Assembly (NCBI RefSeq): GCF_000262755.1
Contig: NZ_AFEU01000002.1
Coordinates: 682,001-746,000, forward strand
Reading direction: 5' to 3'
Length of the DNA stretch: 64,000 nt
DNA from: Bacillus methanolicus PB1
Lineage (GTDB): Bacteria > Bacillota > Bacilli > Bacillales > Cytobacillaceae
Part shown: positions 1 to 8,528 of the stretch, piece by piece
How positions within the stretch are numbered: position 1 is the first letter of the stretch
Layout: each line of letters opens with the position of its first letter
Position numbers and translations under genes: made by a program
Notes under the pieces: model-generated
Databases searched by the model: none
What the model was told of the DNA's origin: nothing
The model's input: the letters and a program-made list of their open reading frames with translations, nothing else

Positions 1-1434
1 TAATGTATGCAATAGGATTTGTTTTTCGTTTACCGATTGACCTGACAATTTTTGCAATGTTTGATTGTAAAAATCTTCTAGATCTTGTATGGGAATCATC
101 TTTAAAAGCTCGGCAATATCTTTTCTTCGATAGAATTGAATAAATTGGCGCTTTCCTGACAATCGACCGGTCTGCAGCGCTTCTAAAGCTTCTTTAAATC
201 CTTTTTGGACATCTATAAATTGTTGGCATAGGTTGCTAATTCCAAAAGAAACTGTCAGATTATATCTGTTTTTGATTTTAAGCTGCAGTTCTTGCAGGAA
301 AGGAAGAATGATGGAATTGAGATCTGCCCAGGATTCTATTAAAGGAAATAACAAAATGCAAATATTTCCTTTTGTAAAATGATGAATGGATTTAGAAAAG
401 ATATAACTTTCTTCTTCGATAAACTCAAAAATAATATCAATTTCTTTGTGGAATTCTGTGAAACTTAACGAAGGATTGTTTTCATCAAGCTTTCCAATTG
501 CACAAATATAAGATTGGTCGTTGATAATCAGAAATTCTTTTGCTTTAATAGCGATTTCTTCTTCGGATTGGAATGCTCCTTCAATAAAATTAATAAAAAA
601 TTCATTGCGCACTTTTTTTGTGTATTGTTTTAACGCATTTTCTTTCATTAATTCAAAGGAAATAACATTGGCTGCTTGTTCGATGGCCAAAATAATTGAC
701 GGGTTAGAAAAAGGAATAAAACCTATTACAGCTAAGCAGCCGCTGTTTTTCTCGTGGGTGTAAATTGGAAAAACGGAAACAACTTCTTGGTTAGATATAA
801 TTGAAAAACAAGAATGAGAAGTGTTCGGTAAAAAAAGGCGGAATCCATTTGTGTATAGTTTCGAGAGTTTGCCAGAAATTTTTGAGAACGGATGAGAAGA
901 AGCGATGATTCGAAAATGCTTATCCAGCAAAATAATCGGATATTTGATCATGGAAGATAAGTTTTCAAGCAAAGATGTTAATCCTTTGCCGCTCATAATA
1001 TGGTTAGTAAACTTTTGATGGGTTTTAATAGCAAAGAGCAATTCATTTGTTCGTTTATCGAGGATGTAACTTAAAGATTGATTGACGACTTCTCCTAAAG
1101 AAATATCTATTGGAAGTTCTATGATGGGGAATCCGATTTCATTAGCATAAGCAAGAGCGTTTTCTGGGATTTCTTCTAAAAACCGTTTTGTTTTAATGGC
1201 AAGACCTGCACATTGTTGTTCGTTCATGTTTTTTATTAACTCAAGTAAATCGTGCGGGTTGTCTTTAAGGTGATATGCTGTAGTAACAAGTAATTCGTTT
1301 GGCTTCAAATAATGGATGATATCAGGGGCATCCATCATATTTACACTAAATACTTCTCTTTCATTTCCTTTATGACCTGCAATAAGTCTTGCTTTGCCAA
1401 AAGCAGGTATGTGTAATATATCTGAAATTTTCAT
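1..1434 (-). CDS. pucR: PucR-family transcriptional regulator (partial, C-terminus beyond left edge)
   Basis: The reading frame starts at ATG 1432-1434 and stays open to base 1, giving 478 codons with no stop. The N-terminus (MKISDILHIPAFGKARLIAG) and the following text through 'LLVTTAYHLKDNPHDLLELI' fit the PucR N-terminal domain, roughly residues 5-125. The last visible residues (..SVNEKQILLHTL) look like the entry to the C-terminal PucR-type helix-turn-helix, which lies outside the window. An AAGGAG sits about 10-20 bases before the start. Regulators of this family control purine and ureide breakdown; in B. subtilis PucR is the activator of the puc genes. It is divergent from an allantoate amidohydrolase gene, which supports the same job here. 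The family is clear; the effector is not visible. Confidence 0.88.
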   Translation of the reverse strand, partial: MKISDILHIPAFGKARLIAGHKGNEREVFSVNMMDAPDIIHYLKPNELLVTTAYHLKDNPHDLLELIKNMNEQQCAGLAIKTKRFLEEIPENALAYANEIGFPIIELPIDISLGEVVNQSLSYILDKRTNELLFAIKTHQKFTNHIMSGKGLTSLLENLSSMIKYPIILLDKHFRIIASSHPFSKISGKLSKLYTNGFRLFLPNTSHSCFSIISNQEVVSVFPIYTHEKNSGCLAVIGFIPFSNPSIILAIEQAANVISFELMKENALKQYTKKVRNEFFINFIEGAFQSEEEIAIKAKEFLIINDQSYICAIGKLDENNPSLSFTEFHKEIDIIFEFIEEESYIFSKSIHHFTKGNICILLFPLIESWADLNSIILPFLQELQLKIKNRYNLTVSFGISNLCQQFIDVQKGFKEALEALQTGRLSGKRQFIQFYRRKDIAELLKMIPIQDLEDFYNQTLQKLSGQSVNEKQILLHTL

Positions 1435-1613
1435 ACTCCCAATTCCACTCCTTTTTAATTTGTTCGATTGGTTAAACTGCACAAAAATTTATAAAATTTA
1501 TAACGATTTTACCAATGAATATGGAGAAGAATCAAGGTAAAATCAAATTAAATAACATATCATGTTAAATTTAGTTACACATCATATTATTTGAAGCAGA
1601 AAGAGGGAAAAGC
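1435..1613. promoter_or_regulatory. Divergent pucR/pucF control region
   Basis: This AT-rich intergenic stretch separates the regulator from the ureide genes. It contains TTGGTTAA (within 1460-1480), the core of the B. subtilis PucR box WWWCNTTGGTTAA, although the bases preceding that core do not all match. Nearer the pucF start lies a perfect TnrA/GlnR-type box. I could not assign a confident -35/-10 pair. Confidence 0.5.
1553..1579 (+). promoter_or_regulatory. Composite operator: TAACAT-N3-ATGTTA palindrome overlapping a TnrA/GlnR box
   Basis: TAACATATCATGTTA at 1553-1567 overlaps TGTTA-N7-TTACA at 1563-1579. The second is a perfect match to TGTNAN7TNACA, the consensus for the nitrogen regulators TnrA and GlnR in Bacillus. 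The box ends 34 bases before the pucF start. The same two-part arrangement recurs at 4364-4390 before the ABC transporter genes. That a nitrogen regulator binds here is inference from the match and from the genes controlled. Confidence 0.65.
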
Positions 1614-2855
1614 ATGGCGAACAATTTACATTCCTCTTTTCAGTTGGGGGAAAAAGTAGAAAGGATGATTGAATGGCTTTCTTCTTTTGGCAAAACAGAA
1701 AATGGCGGGGTTACTCGATTATTATACAGTGAACCTTGGCTTTTAGCTCAAGAAGCCTTAAGGAAAAAAATGGATCAATGCGGACTATGTACATATTTTG
1801 ATGATGTTGGCAATTTATTTGGCAGGGCGGAAGGAACGGAATCCTCATCGCCAATTATTTTAACCGGTTCGCATATTGATACGGTTATAGATGGTGGAAA
1901 ATATGATGGTTCCTATGGAATCATTTCAAGCTTGCTTGCGGTGGAATATCTTCTAAATCATTATGGATTTCCTAAAAAAACCATTGAGGTTGTTTCTTTA
2001 TGCGAAGAAGAAGGAAGCCGATTTCCTATTACGTATTGGGGATCGGGAGCTATTACGGGCAAGTATACTTTTGAACAGATTCAAGAAATGACAGATTCAC
2101 AAGGCATCTCTTTTGTAAAAGCGATGGAAGATTGCGGTTTTGGAATGGGGAAGTTTCCGTCTCCTCTAAAAAAGGATATTCAATGTTTTGTTGAATTGCA
2201 TATTGAACAAGGAAGGATATTGGAACGAAAAGGAAAAACACTGGGGATTGTGAGCCATATTTCGGGACAGCGGCGATACAATGTAACGGTTGTTGGTGAA
2301 AGCAACCATGCAGGGACTACACCGATGATTTATCGAAAGGATGCTGTTAGCATTGCATCGGAGCTGATCACATTGATTACAAACAAAGCAAGGGCAAGAG
2401 ATTTAATGGCTACTGTTGGAAAAGTTATTGCCAAGCCGAATGTTCCAAACGTTATTGCCGGGGAAGTGATGTTTACATTAGACGTACGCCATCACAATGA
2501 GGAATTTTTAGACGATTTTTGTTCAGAAATTTTACAATATTTAAAAATTATTTCAAAGCAAAATGAAGTAGGCATATCAGTAGAAGAATGGATGAGAGTA
2601 AAACCTGTAACGATGGATTTCTATTTAACAAAACTGTCGGCGGAAATTGCTGAAAATCAGAACTTATCTTATGAATTTTTAGTTAGCGGAGCCGGACATG
2701 ATTCACAAGTTTTTGGAACGTATTGTCCGACTGCTCTCTTTTTTGTTCCTAGCTGCAAAGGGATTAGCCATTCCCCAAAGGAATTTACGGACAAACTTTA
2801 TTTAGAAAACGGCCTTAAGTTTTTAATTGAATATTTATATAGATTGGCATATTAA
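1614..2855 (+). CDS. pucF: Allantoate amidohydrolase (M20 family)
   Basis: Predicted to hydrolyse allantoate to ureidoglycine, ammonia and CO2, a cytosolic step of ureide breakdown. The 413-residue protein has the M20 metal-binding pattern: GSHIDT (His87), GGKYDG (Asp98), CEEEGSRF (Glu131-133), LHIEQG (His196) and a late GAGHDSQVF histidine. Length matches the amidase/hydantoinase branch of M20. N-carbamoyl-amino-acid hydrolases look very similar, but the neighbours (ureidoglycine aminotransferase and allantoinase) favour the allantoate substrate. GAGGGA lies just before the ATG. The next gene starts 21 bases downstream, so both are probably co-transcribed. A perfect TnrA/GlnR-type box upstream suggests nitrogen control. 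Confidence 0.88.
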   Translation: MANNLHSSFQLGEKVERMIEWLSSFGKTENGGVTRLLYSEPWLLAQEALRKKMDQCGLCTYFDDVGNLFGRAEGTESSSPIILTGSHIDTVIDGGKYDGSYGIISSLLAVEYLLNHYGFPKKTIEVVSLCEEEGSRFPITYWGSGAITGKYTFEQIQEMTDSQGISFVKAMEDCGFGMGKFPSPLKKDIQCFVELHIEQGRILERKGKTLGIVSHISGQRRYNVTVVGESNHAGTTPMIYRKDAVSIASELITLITNKARARDLMATVGKVIAKPNVPNVIAGEVMFTLDVRHHNEEFLDDFCSEILQYLKIISKQNEVGISVEEWMRVKPVTMDFYLTKLSAEIAENQNLSYEFLVSGAGHDSQVFGTYCPTALFFVPSCKGISHSPKEFTDKLYLENGLKFLIEYLYRLAY

Positions 2856-2875
2856 TAGAAAGGATTGAGATCATC

Positions 2876-4129
2876 ATGAAATTTTCTCCGCTTGAAACGC
2901 CTTTGAGAACAATAATGACCCCCGGACCGGTAGAAGTGGATCCGAGAGTTTTGCGGGCCATGTGCACCCCAATATTAGGACAATTTGATCCTGCTTTTAC
3001 AACTATTATGAACGAAGTAATGGAAATGTTGCGTCAGTTGTTTCGAACATCTAATCGGTGGGCCTATCCCGTTGATGGGACATCAAGAGCGGGCATTGAA
3101 GCATTATTGTGCAGCATAATTGAACAGGGAGATAAAGTTCTCATACCCATTTATGGCCGGTTTGGTTATTTGTTGACGGAGATTTGTGAAAGATACGGCG
3201 CTCAAGTCTATACGATTGAATGCGAATGGGGAAATGTATTTGCCCCTGAAGAGGTCATTGATGAAATGAAAAGGGTGCAGCCAAAGATCGTTGCCATTGT
3301 ACATGGAGAAACATCGACTGGATGTATGCAGCCTCTCGAAGAAATCGGCAGAGCCTGCCGTGAAATGGATATTCTTCTCGTTGTAGATGCTGTAGCCACT
3401 ATTGGAGGAACGGAAGTAAACGCAGATGAATGGCATTTTGATGGAGTTATTGGCGGGACGCAAAAATGCATATCCGTTCCATCCGGTATGGCCCTGATTA
3501 CATATAACGATCGAATTGAAAAAGTAGTGCTGTCCCGTAAAAAAGTAGAAAGAGGGATTCAAACGGATTCGGATAGGAGTATTCTTGCTGCCGGAAAAAC
3601 AATCATCAGCAATTATTTTGATTTAAGTCAACTTCAAGATTATTGGGGACCAAGAAGGTTAAACCATCATACAGAAGCAACTTCGATGGTTTATGCGTTG
3701 AGAGAAGGGTTGCGTATTATTTTAGAAGAGGGGCTGACAGAAAGATTTGATCGGCACCGTCTTCATGAACGGGCCCTTATAGCAGGAATTGAAGCGATGG
3801 GCTTATCTTTGTTTGGAGAGAAGAAATGGAAATTGCCTACTGTTACGTGCGTGAATATACCCGATGGAGTGGATGGGGAATCGGTGCGGCATATGCTTTT
3901 ACATGAGTTTGGAATTGAAATTGCCAGCTCTTTTGGTCCGTTGCACGGTAAAATATGGCGGATTGGAACGATGGGGTATAGCTGTCGAAAAGAAAATATT
4001 CTCAAGGTGCTAACATCTCTTGAAGCGGTTCTTGTGTATCATGGTGTTCATGTTAACAAAGGAGAAGGAGTGCAGGAAGCGTTAAAAGTATATATTGAAC
4101 AAAGCAAAGCAATCGGCGCGGGTCGGTAA
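2876..4129 (+). CDS. pucG: (S)-ureidoglycine-glyoxylate aminotransferase (class V)
   Basis: Predicted to transfer the amino group of ureidoglycine, the product of the preceding enzyme, to glyoxylate, giving glycine and oxalurate. The 417-residue protein is a class V, fold-type I aminotransferase. It has TPGPVEVDPRVL at the start, DAVATIGG for the cofactor-binding Asp (about residue 171), and GGTQKCISVPSGM with the Schiff-base lysine at about 197. Length agrees with B. subtilis PucG. Alanine-glyoxylate aminotransferases are close relatives; the position directly behind pucF decides the call. The RBS is AGAAAGGATTGAG before ATG 2876. Confidence 0.88.
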   Translation: MKFSPLETPLRTIMTPGPVEVDPRVLRAMCTPILGQFDPAFTTIMNEVMEMLRQLFRTSNRWAYPVDGTSRAGIEALLCSIIEQGDKVLIPIYGRFGYLLTEICERYGAQVYTIECEWGNVFAPEEVIDEMKRVQPKIVAIVHGETSTGCMQPLEEIGRACREMDILLVVDAVATIGGTEVNADEWHFDGVIGGTQKCISVPSGMALITYNDRIEKVVLSRKKVERGIQTDSDRSILAAGKTIISNYFDLSQLQDYWGPRRLNHHTEATSMVYALREGLRIILEEGLTERFDRHRLHERALIAGIEAMGLSLFGEKKWKLPTVTCVNIPDGVDGESVRHMLLHEFGIEIASSFGPLHGKIWRIGTMGYSCRKENILKVLTSLEAVLVYHGVHVNKGEGVQEALKVYIEQSKAIGAGR

Positions 4130-4142
4130 GGAATTTCTGAAA

Positions 4143-4205
4143 AGAAGGTCGAGTCAAGAGTACGAATGGATCGTGCTTATGAGTCGGCCTTTTGTGTTTT
4201 GTAGA
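4143..4205 (+). terminator. Possible terminator after pucG
   Basis: An imperfect inverted repeat (AAGGTCGAGTCA ... TGAGTCGGCCTT) is followed by TTTGTGTTTT. The loop is long, so this is a modest call. It would end the pucFG transcript before the separately controlled ABC operon. Confidence 0.4.
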
Positions 4206-4288
4206 ATTGCGCAAGATGCTATTTTCGATTTGTGGAGAAAAAATGAGTGACGCTTTTGATTGTTATAAACAATGATATTTTAGTTAAC

Positions 4289-4300
4289 TTAACCAAATAA
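4289..4300 (-). promoter_or_regulatory. PucR-box-like site
   Basis: Read on the minus strand this is TTATTTGGTTAA. With one upstream base it matches WWWCNTTGGTTAA, the B. subtilis PucR consensus, at all but one defined position. It lies about 110 bases before the ABC transporter operon, where an activator site would be reasonable. Binding by the neighbouring PucR homologue is inferred. Confidence 0.5.
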
Positions 4301-4363
4301 ATATCAGAATTTTATATATTTTAGCGATAGAATATAAAAATCGTGAGTTTTATAATAAAAATA

Positions 4364-4390
4364 TAACATTTCATGTTACAAAATATAACA
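4364..4390 (+). promoter_or_regulatory. Composite operator before the ABC operon (palindrome plus TnrA/GlnR box)
   Basis: TAACATTTCATGTTA (4364-4378) overlaps TGTTA-N7-TAACA (4374-4390), a perfect TGTNAN7TNACA match. The layout repeats that before pucF. The box ends only 16 bases before the start codon, so binding here would more likely block than activate transcription, unless the transcript starts very close to the gene. Confidence 0.62.
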
Positions 4391-4406
4391 AGATAGAGGT
4401 GATAAT

Positions 4407-5129
4407 ATGACATTAATAGCTGAAGGTGTAAAAAAGAGTTACAATAATCGCCTTGTTTTAAAGGACATAAATCTTCTGGTTGAGCCTCATGAGTTTGTCT
4501 GCATATTAGGAAATAGTGGTGGTGGAAAATCTACCTTATTAAATTTACTTGCTGGATTTATTAAACCGGATGAAGGAGATATTAAGGTAAACGGAACAAA
4601 AATAACAAGACCATCAAAAGAAAGAGGAGTTGTTTTCCAAGATCATGCATTATTTCCTTGGTATACAGTTATTGAAAATATTGCTTTTGGACCAATCGTC
4701 CAGGGAGTTCCTAAACAAGAGGCATTAAAAAAAGCGATAAACTATCTAGAATTAATAAGTTTAGTAGAATATGCTCACCATTATCCGACGCAACTCTCAG
4801 GGGGGATGAAACAAAGGGTTGGTATTGCACGAGCTTTAGCTGGTGAACCAGAAATATTGTTAATGGATGAACCGTTTGGAGCTTTAGATTTGTTCACACG
4901 GGAAAATATGCGTTCAGAGCTTACTCGGATTTGGAAAGAATTAAAACCTACAATAATTTTCATCACACATGATATAGCGGAGGCAATTTATCTGGCAGAT
5001 AGAATTATTGTTATAAAAAATGGAGTAGTTGCTGCGGAAATCCCAATTAACTTACCACGTCCAAGAAACTATCATGACCCTGAGTTTGGAAAATTGATGG
5101 AGGAAATAGGGGAAAATTTTATGAATTAG
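4407..5129 (+). CDS. ABC transporter ATP-binding protein (nitrate/sulfonate/taurine-type importer)
   Basis: The 240-residue ATPase of an importer has all family motifs: Walker A GNSGGGKST (35-43), Q-loop Gln78 in VFQDHALFPW, signature LSGGM (130-134), Walker B ILLMDEP (about 150-156) and a switch histidine in FITHD. It resembles SsuB, TauB and ThiZ-type ATPases. The start follows GATAGAGGTGATAAT. It is the first gene of a four-gene unit with permease, binding lipoprotein and allantoinase, and sits under the same composite operator as pucF. A ureide such as allantoin is therefore the best guess for the cargo, but the motifs do not fix the substrate. Confidence 0.85.
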   Translation: MTLIAEGVKKSYNNRLVLKDINLLVEPHEFVCILGNSGGGKSTLLNLLAGFIKPDEGDIKVNGTKITRPSKERGVVFQDHALFPWYTVIENIAFGPIVQGVPKQEALKKAINYLELISLVEYAHHYPTQLSGGMKQRVGIARALAGEPEILLMDEPFGALDLFTRENMRSELTRIWKELKPTIIFITHDIAEAIYLADRIIVIKNGVVAAEIPINLPRPRNYHDPEFGKLMEEIGENFMN

Positions 5130-5138
5130 GAGGCGTCT

Positions 5139-5993
5139 ATGGAAAATACGATTGTTAAACAAGAGGAGCCGCGTGTTGCCCCTTCACTTACAAAAAAAGC
5201 GAAAGGTTGGAATTTTCAAAAACAGCTGCAAGTTTTACCGATTATTATGTTTTTTATTATTTGGGAAGGAACGACAAGATTAAATATGCACATTTCAATT
5301 GTGAATCCGGTTTTTTTTCCGCCTCCATCGCTTATTTTGATAAAGGGATGGGAGTTGTGTAAATCTGGTCTTGTCATTCAAAGCGTTTTGTCTAGTACAA
5401 TCAGGATTTTCATTGGTTTTTTACTCGGAGCATTATTTGCTATAGTAATAGCTTTGTTAATGGGAAGGGTAAAAAAAATAGAATTTTGGTTCACTCCTAT
5501 TTTTAATATGATAGGACCAATCCCAGCTCTTGCGTTATTACCTTTATTTATTATTTGGTTTGGAATTGGGGAAATACCAAAAATAGTTCTAATTGCATGG
5601 ACGACTTTTTTTCCTGTAATGACTAATACGTTAGATGGCATTAAAAGCGTAAATTCTTCTTTTATTCGTTCTGCACTAAGCCTAGGAGCAAACGAACGTC
5701 AAATATATACGAAAATTATAATACCGTCAACGCTCCCATTTATTATAGCAGGATGTCAAATTAGTTTAGGTTTAGCATTTTCAGCATTAGTAGTGTCAGA
5801 AATGATGGGTGCAAAAAATGGCTTAGGATACATTATTGTTGATGCCCGAAATTACATGAAAATGCTCGATATGTACGTTGCTATCGTATTAATAGGACTA
5901 GAATATAGCTTTTTTGCATTCATTTTCAAACTGATAGAGAAGAAACTTCTTGATTGGAGAACTGGTGGTTTTCATCATGCTATAGAGAAATAA
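5139..5993 (+). CDS. ABC transporter permease (SsuC/TauC-like)
   Basis: This 284-residue integral membrane protein starts 9 bases after the ATPase stop, with AGGAGG before the ATG. An unusual ~30-residue charged cytoplasmic N-terminus precedes about six membrane segments (for example IIMFFIIWEG, GFLLGALFAIVIALLMG, ALALLPLFIIWFGIG). The conserved importer loop contacting the ATPase is visible as SLGANERQIYTKIIIPSTLP, about residues 180-200. It belongs to the binding-protein-dependent inner-membrane component family used for nitrate, sulfonate, taurine and pyrimidine-like solutes. It forms the channel with the flanking ATPase and lipoprotein; cargo is inferred to be a ureide. Confidence 0.85.
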   Translation: MENTIVKQEEPRVAPSLTKKAKGWNFQKQLQVLPIIMFFIIWEGTTRLNMHISIVNPVFFPPPSLILIKGWELCKSGLVIQSVLSSTIRIFIGFLLGALFAIVIALLMGRVKKIEFWFTPIFNMIGPIPALALLPLFIIWFGIGEIPKIVLIAWTTFFPVMTNTLDGIKSVNSSFIRSALSLGANERQIYTKIIIPSTLPFIIAGCQISLGLAFSALVVSEMMGAKNGLGYIIVDARNYMKMLDMYVAIVLIGLEYSFFAFIFKLIEKKLLDWRTGGFHHAIEK

Positions 5994-6006
5994 AAGGAGA
6001 AGGAGA

Positions 6007-7068
6007 ATGATGATGAAGAAAATTTTTACTTTATGTTTGATGATTTTTTTAGTTTTGTCCATGGTTGCATGTAGCTCAAATGAATCTGCAAGTGGAGCGA
6101 GTGAAGAGGAAAGCAGTCAGAAAACAAGTGATGAGCCGGAAGTAAAGAAAGTTACGTTAGTAGGTGTAAGAGACGCACAAATTTCATCACAACAAATTAT
6201 TGCTGAAAAACTTGGCTATTTTAAAGAAGAAGGATTAACTGTTACCAACCAGCTTATCGAAAGTGGCCCGGATATTGGTCCGATGGTTGCTGGAGGAAGT
6301 GCGCCAATTAGTTTTCAAACAAATTTTATGGATATTATTTTAGCATCGTCAGGAGTAAAGGTGAAAATTGTTGCCCCTCTTGCGCAAATAGCAGGAACAC
6401 AGGCGGTAGTAGCCGGAAAGGATTCAAATATTAATTCTCCAAAAGATTTAGAAGGGAAAACCATTGGAATTCCTAGCGGAGCTGATGTAATGATTGCCAT
6501 TCAAAATATGGCGAAATATTACAATGTCGATATGAAAAAAATAAAATTTGTCAATTTAGCTCCTAGTGATGCTTTAACTGCTCTCGAAAAAGGGGATATT
6601 GATGTAATGGCCGCATGGGAACCGTTCATAACAAAAGCTATACACAACGGAGGGAAGCTTTTATTCAGCGGCACTAAAGATAACTTTGAAGGTAAAAATA
6701 AAGAAGTTGATTGGATGAGTGTGCACACTACGCTGCAGGCTACAGATGATTTTTTAAAGGAAAATCCAAATACAGTGAAAGCTATTATTAGAGCTTTAAT
6801 CAAAGCTACAGATTACATTAATGAACATAGGGAAGAATCTATAAAAATATTAGCTCCAGAGCTGCATTTAAAAGAAAATGAGTTGAAGGAGATTATGAAT
6901 CGTAATGTATATAGTATGTCTGTCGACCATTCATTCTTAAATAAAAGTAATGGAAAAGAGGTAGGGGAATATTTAGTAAAGGTAGGTAATATCCAAACTG
7001 TTCCTGATAAAAAAGACTATATTGATTTTTCATTATTAAAAGAAGTAGAACCTAATCTAATAAAGTGA
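6007..7068 (+). CDS. ABC transporter substrate-binding lipoprotein (NMT1/SsuA-like)
   Basis: This 353-residue extracellular solute receptor is anchored by a lipid on Cys22; the signal peptide ends LVLSMVAC, followed by a Ser/Glu-rich linker. The mature part has the NMT1/SsuA-type layout: an early 'IIAEKLGYFKEEGL' helix, 'GKTIGIPSGADV' (about 155) and 'DVMAAWEPF' (about 200). This family binds small aromatic or heterocyclic solutes and sulfonates. AAAGGAGAAGGAG precedes three consecutive in-frame ATG codons, so the exact start may be 6007, 6010 or 6013. It lies between the permease and allantoinase genes, so allantoin, allantoate or a related hydantoin is the likely ligand; automatic annotation might call it a pyrimidine or taurine binder. 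Confidence 0.83.
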   Translation: MMMKKIFTLCLMIFLVLSMVACSSNESASGASEEESSQKTSDEPEVKKVTLVGVRDAQISSQQIIAEKLGYFKEEGLTVTNQLIESGPDIGPMVAGGSAPISFQTNFMDIILASSGVKVKIVAPLAQIAGTQAVVAGKDSNINSPKDLEGKTIGIPSGADVMIAIQNMAKYYNVDMKKIKFVNLAPSDALTALEKGDIDVMAAWEPFITKAIHNGGKLLFSGTKDNFEGKNKEVDWMSVHTTLQATDDFLKENPNTVKAIIRALIKATDYINEHREESIKILAPELHLKENELKEIMNRNVYSMSVDHSFLNKSNGKEVGEYLVKVGNIQTVPDKKDYIDFSLLKEVEPNLIK

Positions 7069-7103
7069 GTTTCATTGTTTCTAAAAATGGAGATGAGAGG
7101 TAA

Positions 7104-8468
7104 GTGGAATATGATGTAATTATAAAAAATGGAAATGTTGTGTTTGATAAAGGAGTAAAACGGACTAGTATTGCGATAAAAGATGGAGTTATATGGGAAA
7201 TTAGCGATTATATTGATGGTAAGGGAAATGTTGTTTGGAATGCTGAAGATCTGTATGTGTTTCCGGGGGTGATTGATATACATGTTCATTTCAGTGAACC
7301 TGGACGGGAAGACTGGGAAGGTTTTGCAACTGGGTCTTATATGCTTGCTGCAGGAGGTTGTACGACATATTTCGATATGCCCCTTAACGGCATTCCTTCA
7401 ACTGTTAATGTCCAAGCGCTTATTGAAAAAGCAAAAATCGGCGAAGCAAAGTCTTTCGTAGATTTTGGTTTGTGGGGTGGCCTTGTTCCTGGAAATGAAA
7501 AAGATTTAACACCTCTAGCGGAAAACGGAGTTGTAGGATTTAAAGGGTTTATGTCTCCGAGCGGAAATAAAGAATTTGAGGCGGTGGATGATTACACATT
7601 GCTTCAAGGCATGAAGATTATTGCTGAATTAAACAAAATATTAGCTCTTCACGCGGAAGACGGTCCAATGGTGCAGTTTTTGCAGCGGGAGAAAGAACAA
7701 TTTGGGTTAAATAGCGCAGATGACTATTTACAATCAAGACCTGTTGCTGCAGAATGGCTGGCGGTTCGAAAGGCAATCACATATGCTGAACTAACAGGCT
7801 GCTCCTTGCATTTTGTACATATAAGCAGTGCAGAAGCGGTCGAAGAAATACAACAGGCAAAAAAAAGAGGATTGGATGTAACGCTTGAAACTTGTCCACA
7901 TTATCTGCTCTTTAATCATGAGGATGTTCGCCAAATGGGGGCGATTGCCAAATGTGCTCCGCCTTTGCGCGAGCCTTCTCATCAAAAGAAACTTATAGAT
8001 TTGTTTTTGGCTGATCAAATAGATTTTGTATCATCTGATCATTCTCCTTCGCCTTGGGAACTGAAAGATTTATCGAATAATTTTTTTAAAGTTTGGGGAG
8101 GAATCAGCGGAGGACAATTCACTTTAATGGCAATGATTGAGCTGTCATTAATATACAATATTCCTTTTTCAAAAATAATAAAATGGACATCAGAAAGACC
8201 GGCGAAACGATTTGGTTTCCATCCGCAAAAAGGGAGTATTGCAAAAGGAGCTGATGCCGATTTAGTCATTATAAGCCTGAAAGAATCCCGCACTATTAGA
8301 GAGGAAAGTTTGTATTCAAAGAACAAACATAGTATTTATATCAATCATACGTTTCCGTGTAAAATATTAGGGACGTTCAGCAGAGGAAAACTTATTTATA
8401 AAAACGGCGAAAAAATGGCGTCATCTCCCACCGGCCATTGGATTACCGGAAAAACTCAAAAAAAGTGA
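7104..8468 (+). CDS. pucH: Allantoinase (cyclic amidohydrolase)
   Basis: Predicted to open the hydantoin ring of allantoin to give allantoate, the substrate of the amidohydrolase encoded at 1.6-2.9 kb. The 454-residue protein has the dinuclear metal site of the dihydroorotase/allantoinase family: HVH (His60, His62), the carboxylated Lys147 in GFKGFM, His in LALHAEDGP, His in LHFVHISSAEA, and Asp in VSSDHSPSP. The start is GTG preceded by GAGAGG. It is the last gene of the ABC operon, 35 bases after the lipoprotein stop. Dihydropyrimidinase or hydantoinase are alternatives, but pathway neighbours support allantoinase. Confidence 0.9.
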   Translation: MEYDVIIKNGNVVFDKGVKRTSIAIKDGVIWEISDYIDGKGNVVWNAEDLYVFPGVIDIHVHFSEPGREDWEGFATGSYMLAAGGCTTYFDMPLNGIPSTVNVQALIEKAKIGEAKSFVDFGLWGGLVPGNEKDLTPLAENGVVGFKGFMSPSGNKEFEAVDDYTLLQGMKIIAELNKILALHAEDGPMVQFLQREKEQFGLNSADDYLQSRPVAAEWLAVRKAITYAELTGCSLHFVHISSAEAVEEIQQAKKRGLDVTLETCPHYLLFNHEDVRQMGAIAKCAPPLREPSHQKKLIDLFLADQIDFVSSDHSPSPWELKDLSNNFFKVWGGISGGQFTLMAMIELSLIYNIPFSKIIKWTSERPAKRFGFHPQKGSIAKGADADLVIISLKESRTIREESLYSKNKHSIYINHTFPCKILGTFSRGKLIYKNGEKMASSPTGHWITGKTQKK

Positions 8469-8470
8469 CA

Positions 8471-8510
8471 AAACAAAAGGGTAGCCTGTGAGCTGCCCTT
8501 ATTTGTTTTA
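8471..8510. terminator. Bidirectional terminator between allantoinase and ywrA
   Basis: AAGGGTAGC and GCTGCCCTT form a 9-bp stem (one mismatch) around a six-base loop. A-rich and T-rich flanks lie on both sides. It separates two convergent genes. Confidence 0.75.
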
Positions 8511-8528
8511 TATCATGTACTCATTCCA

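Noticed and set aside
521-763. Plus-strand protein of 80 residues
   Set aside because: It lies antisense inside the pucR frame, with no RBS and no recognisable features.
3104-3562. Minus-strand protein of 152 residues
   Set aside because: Antisense shadow of pucG; no RBS and low-complexity composition.
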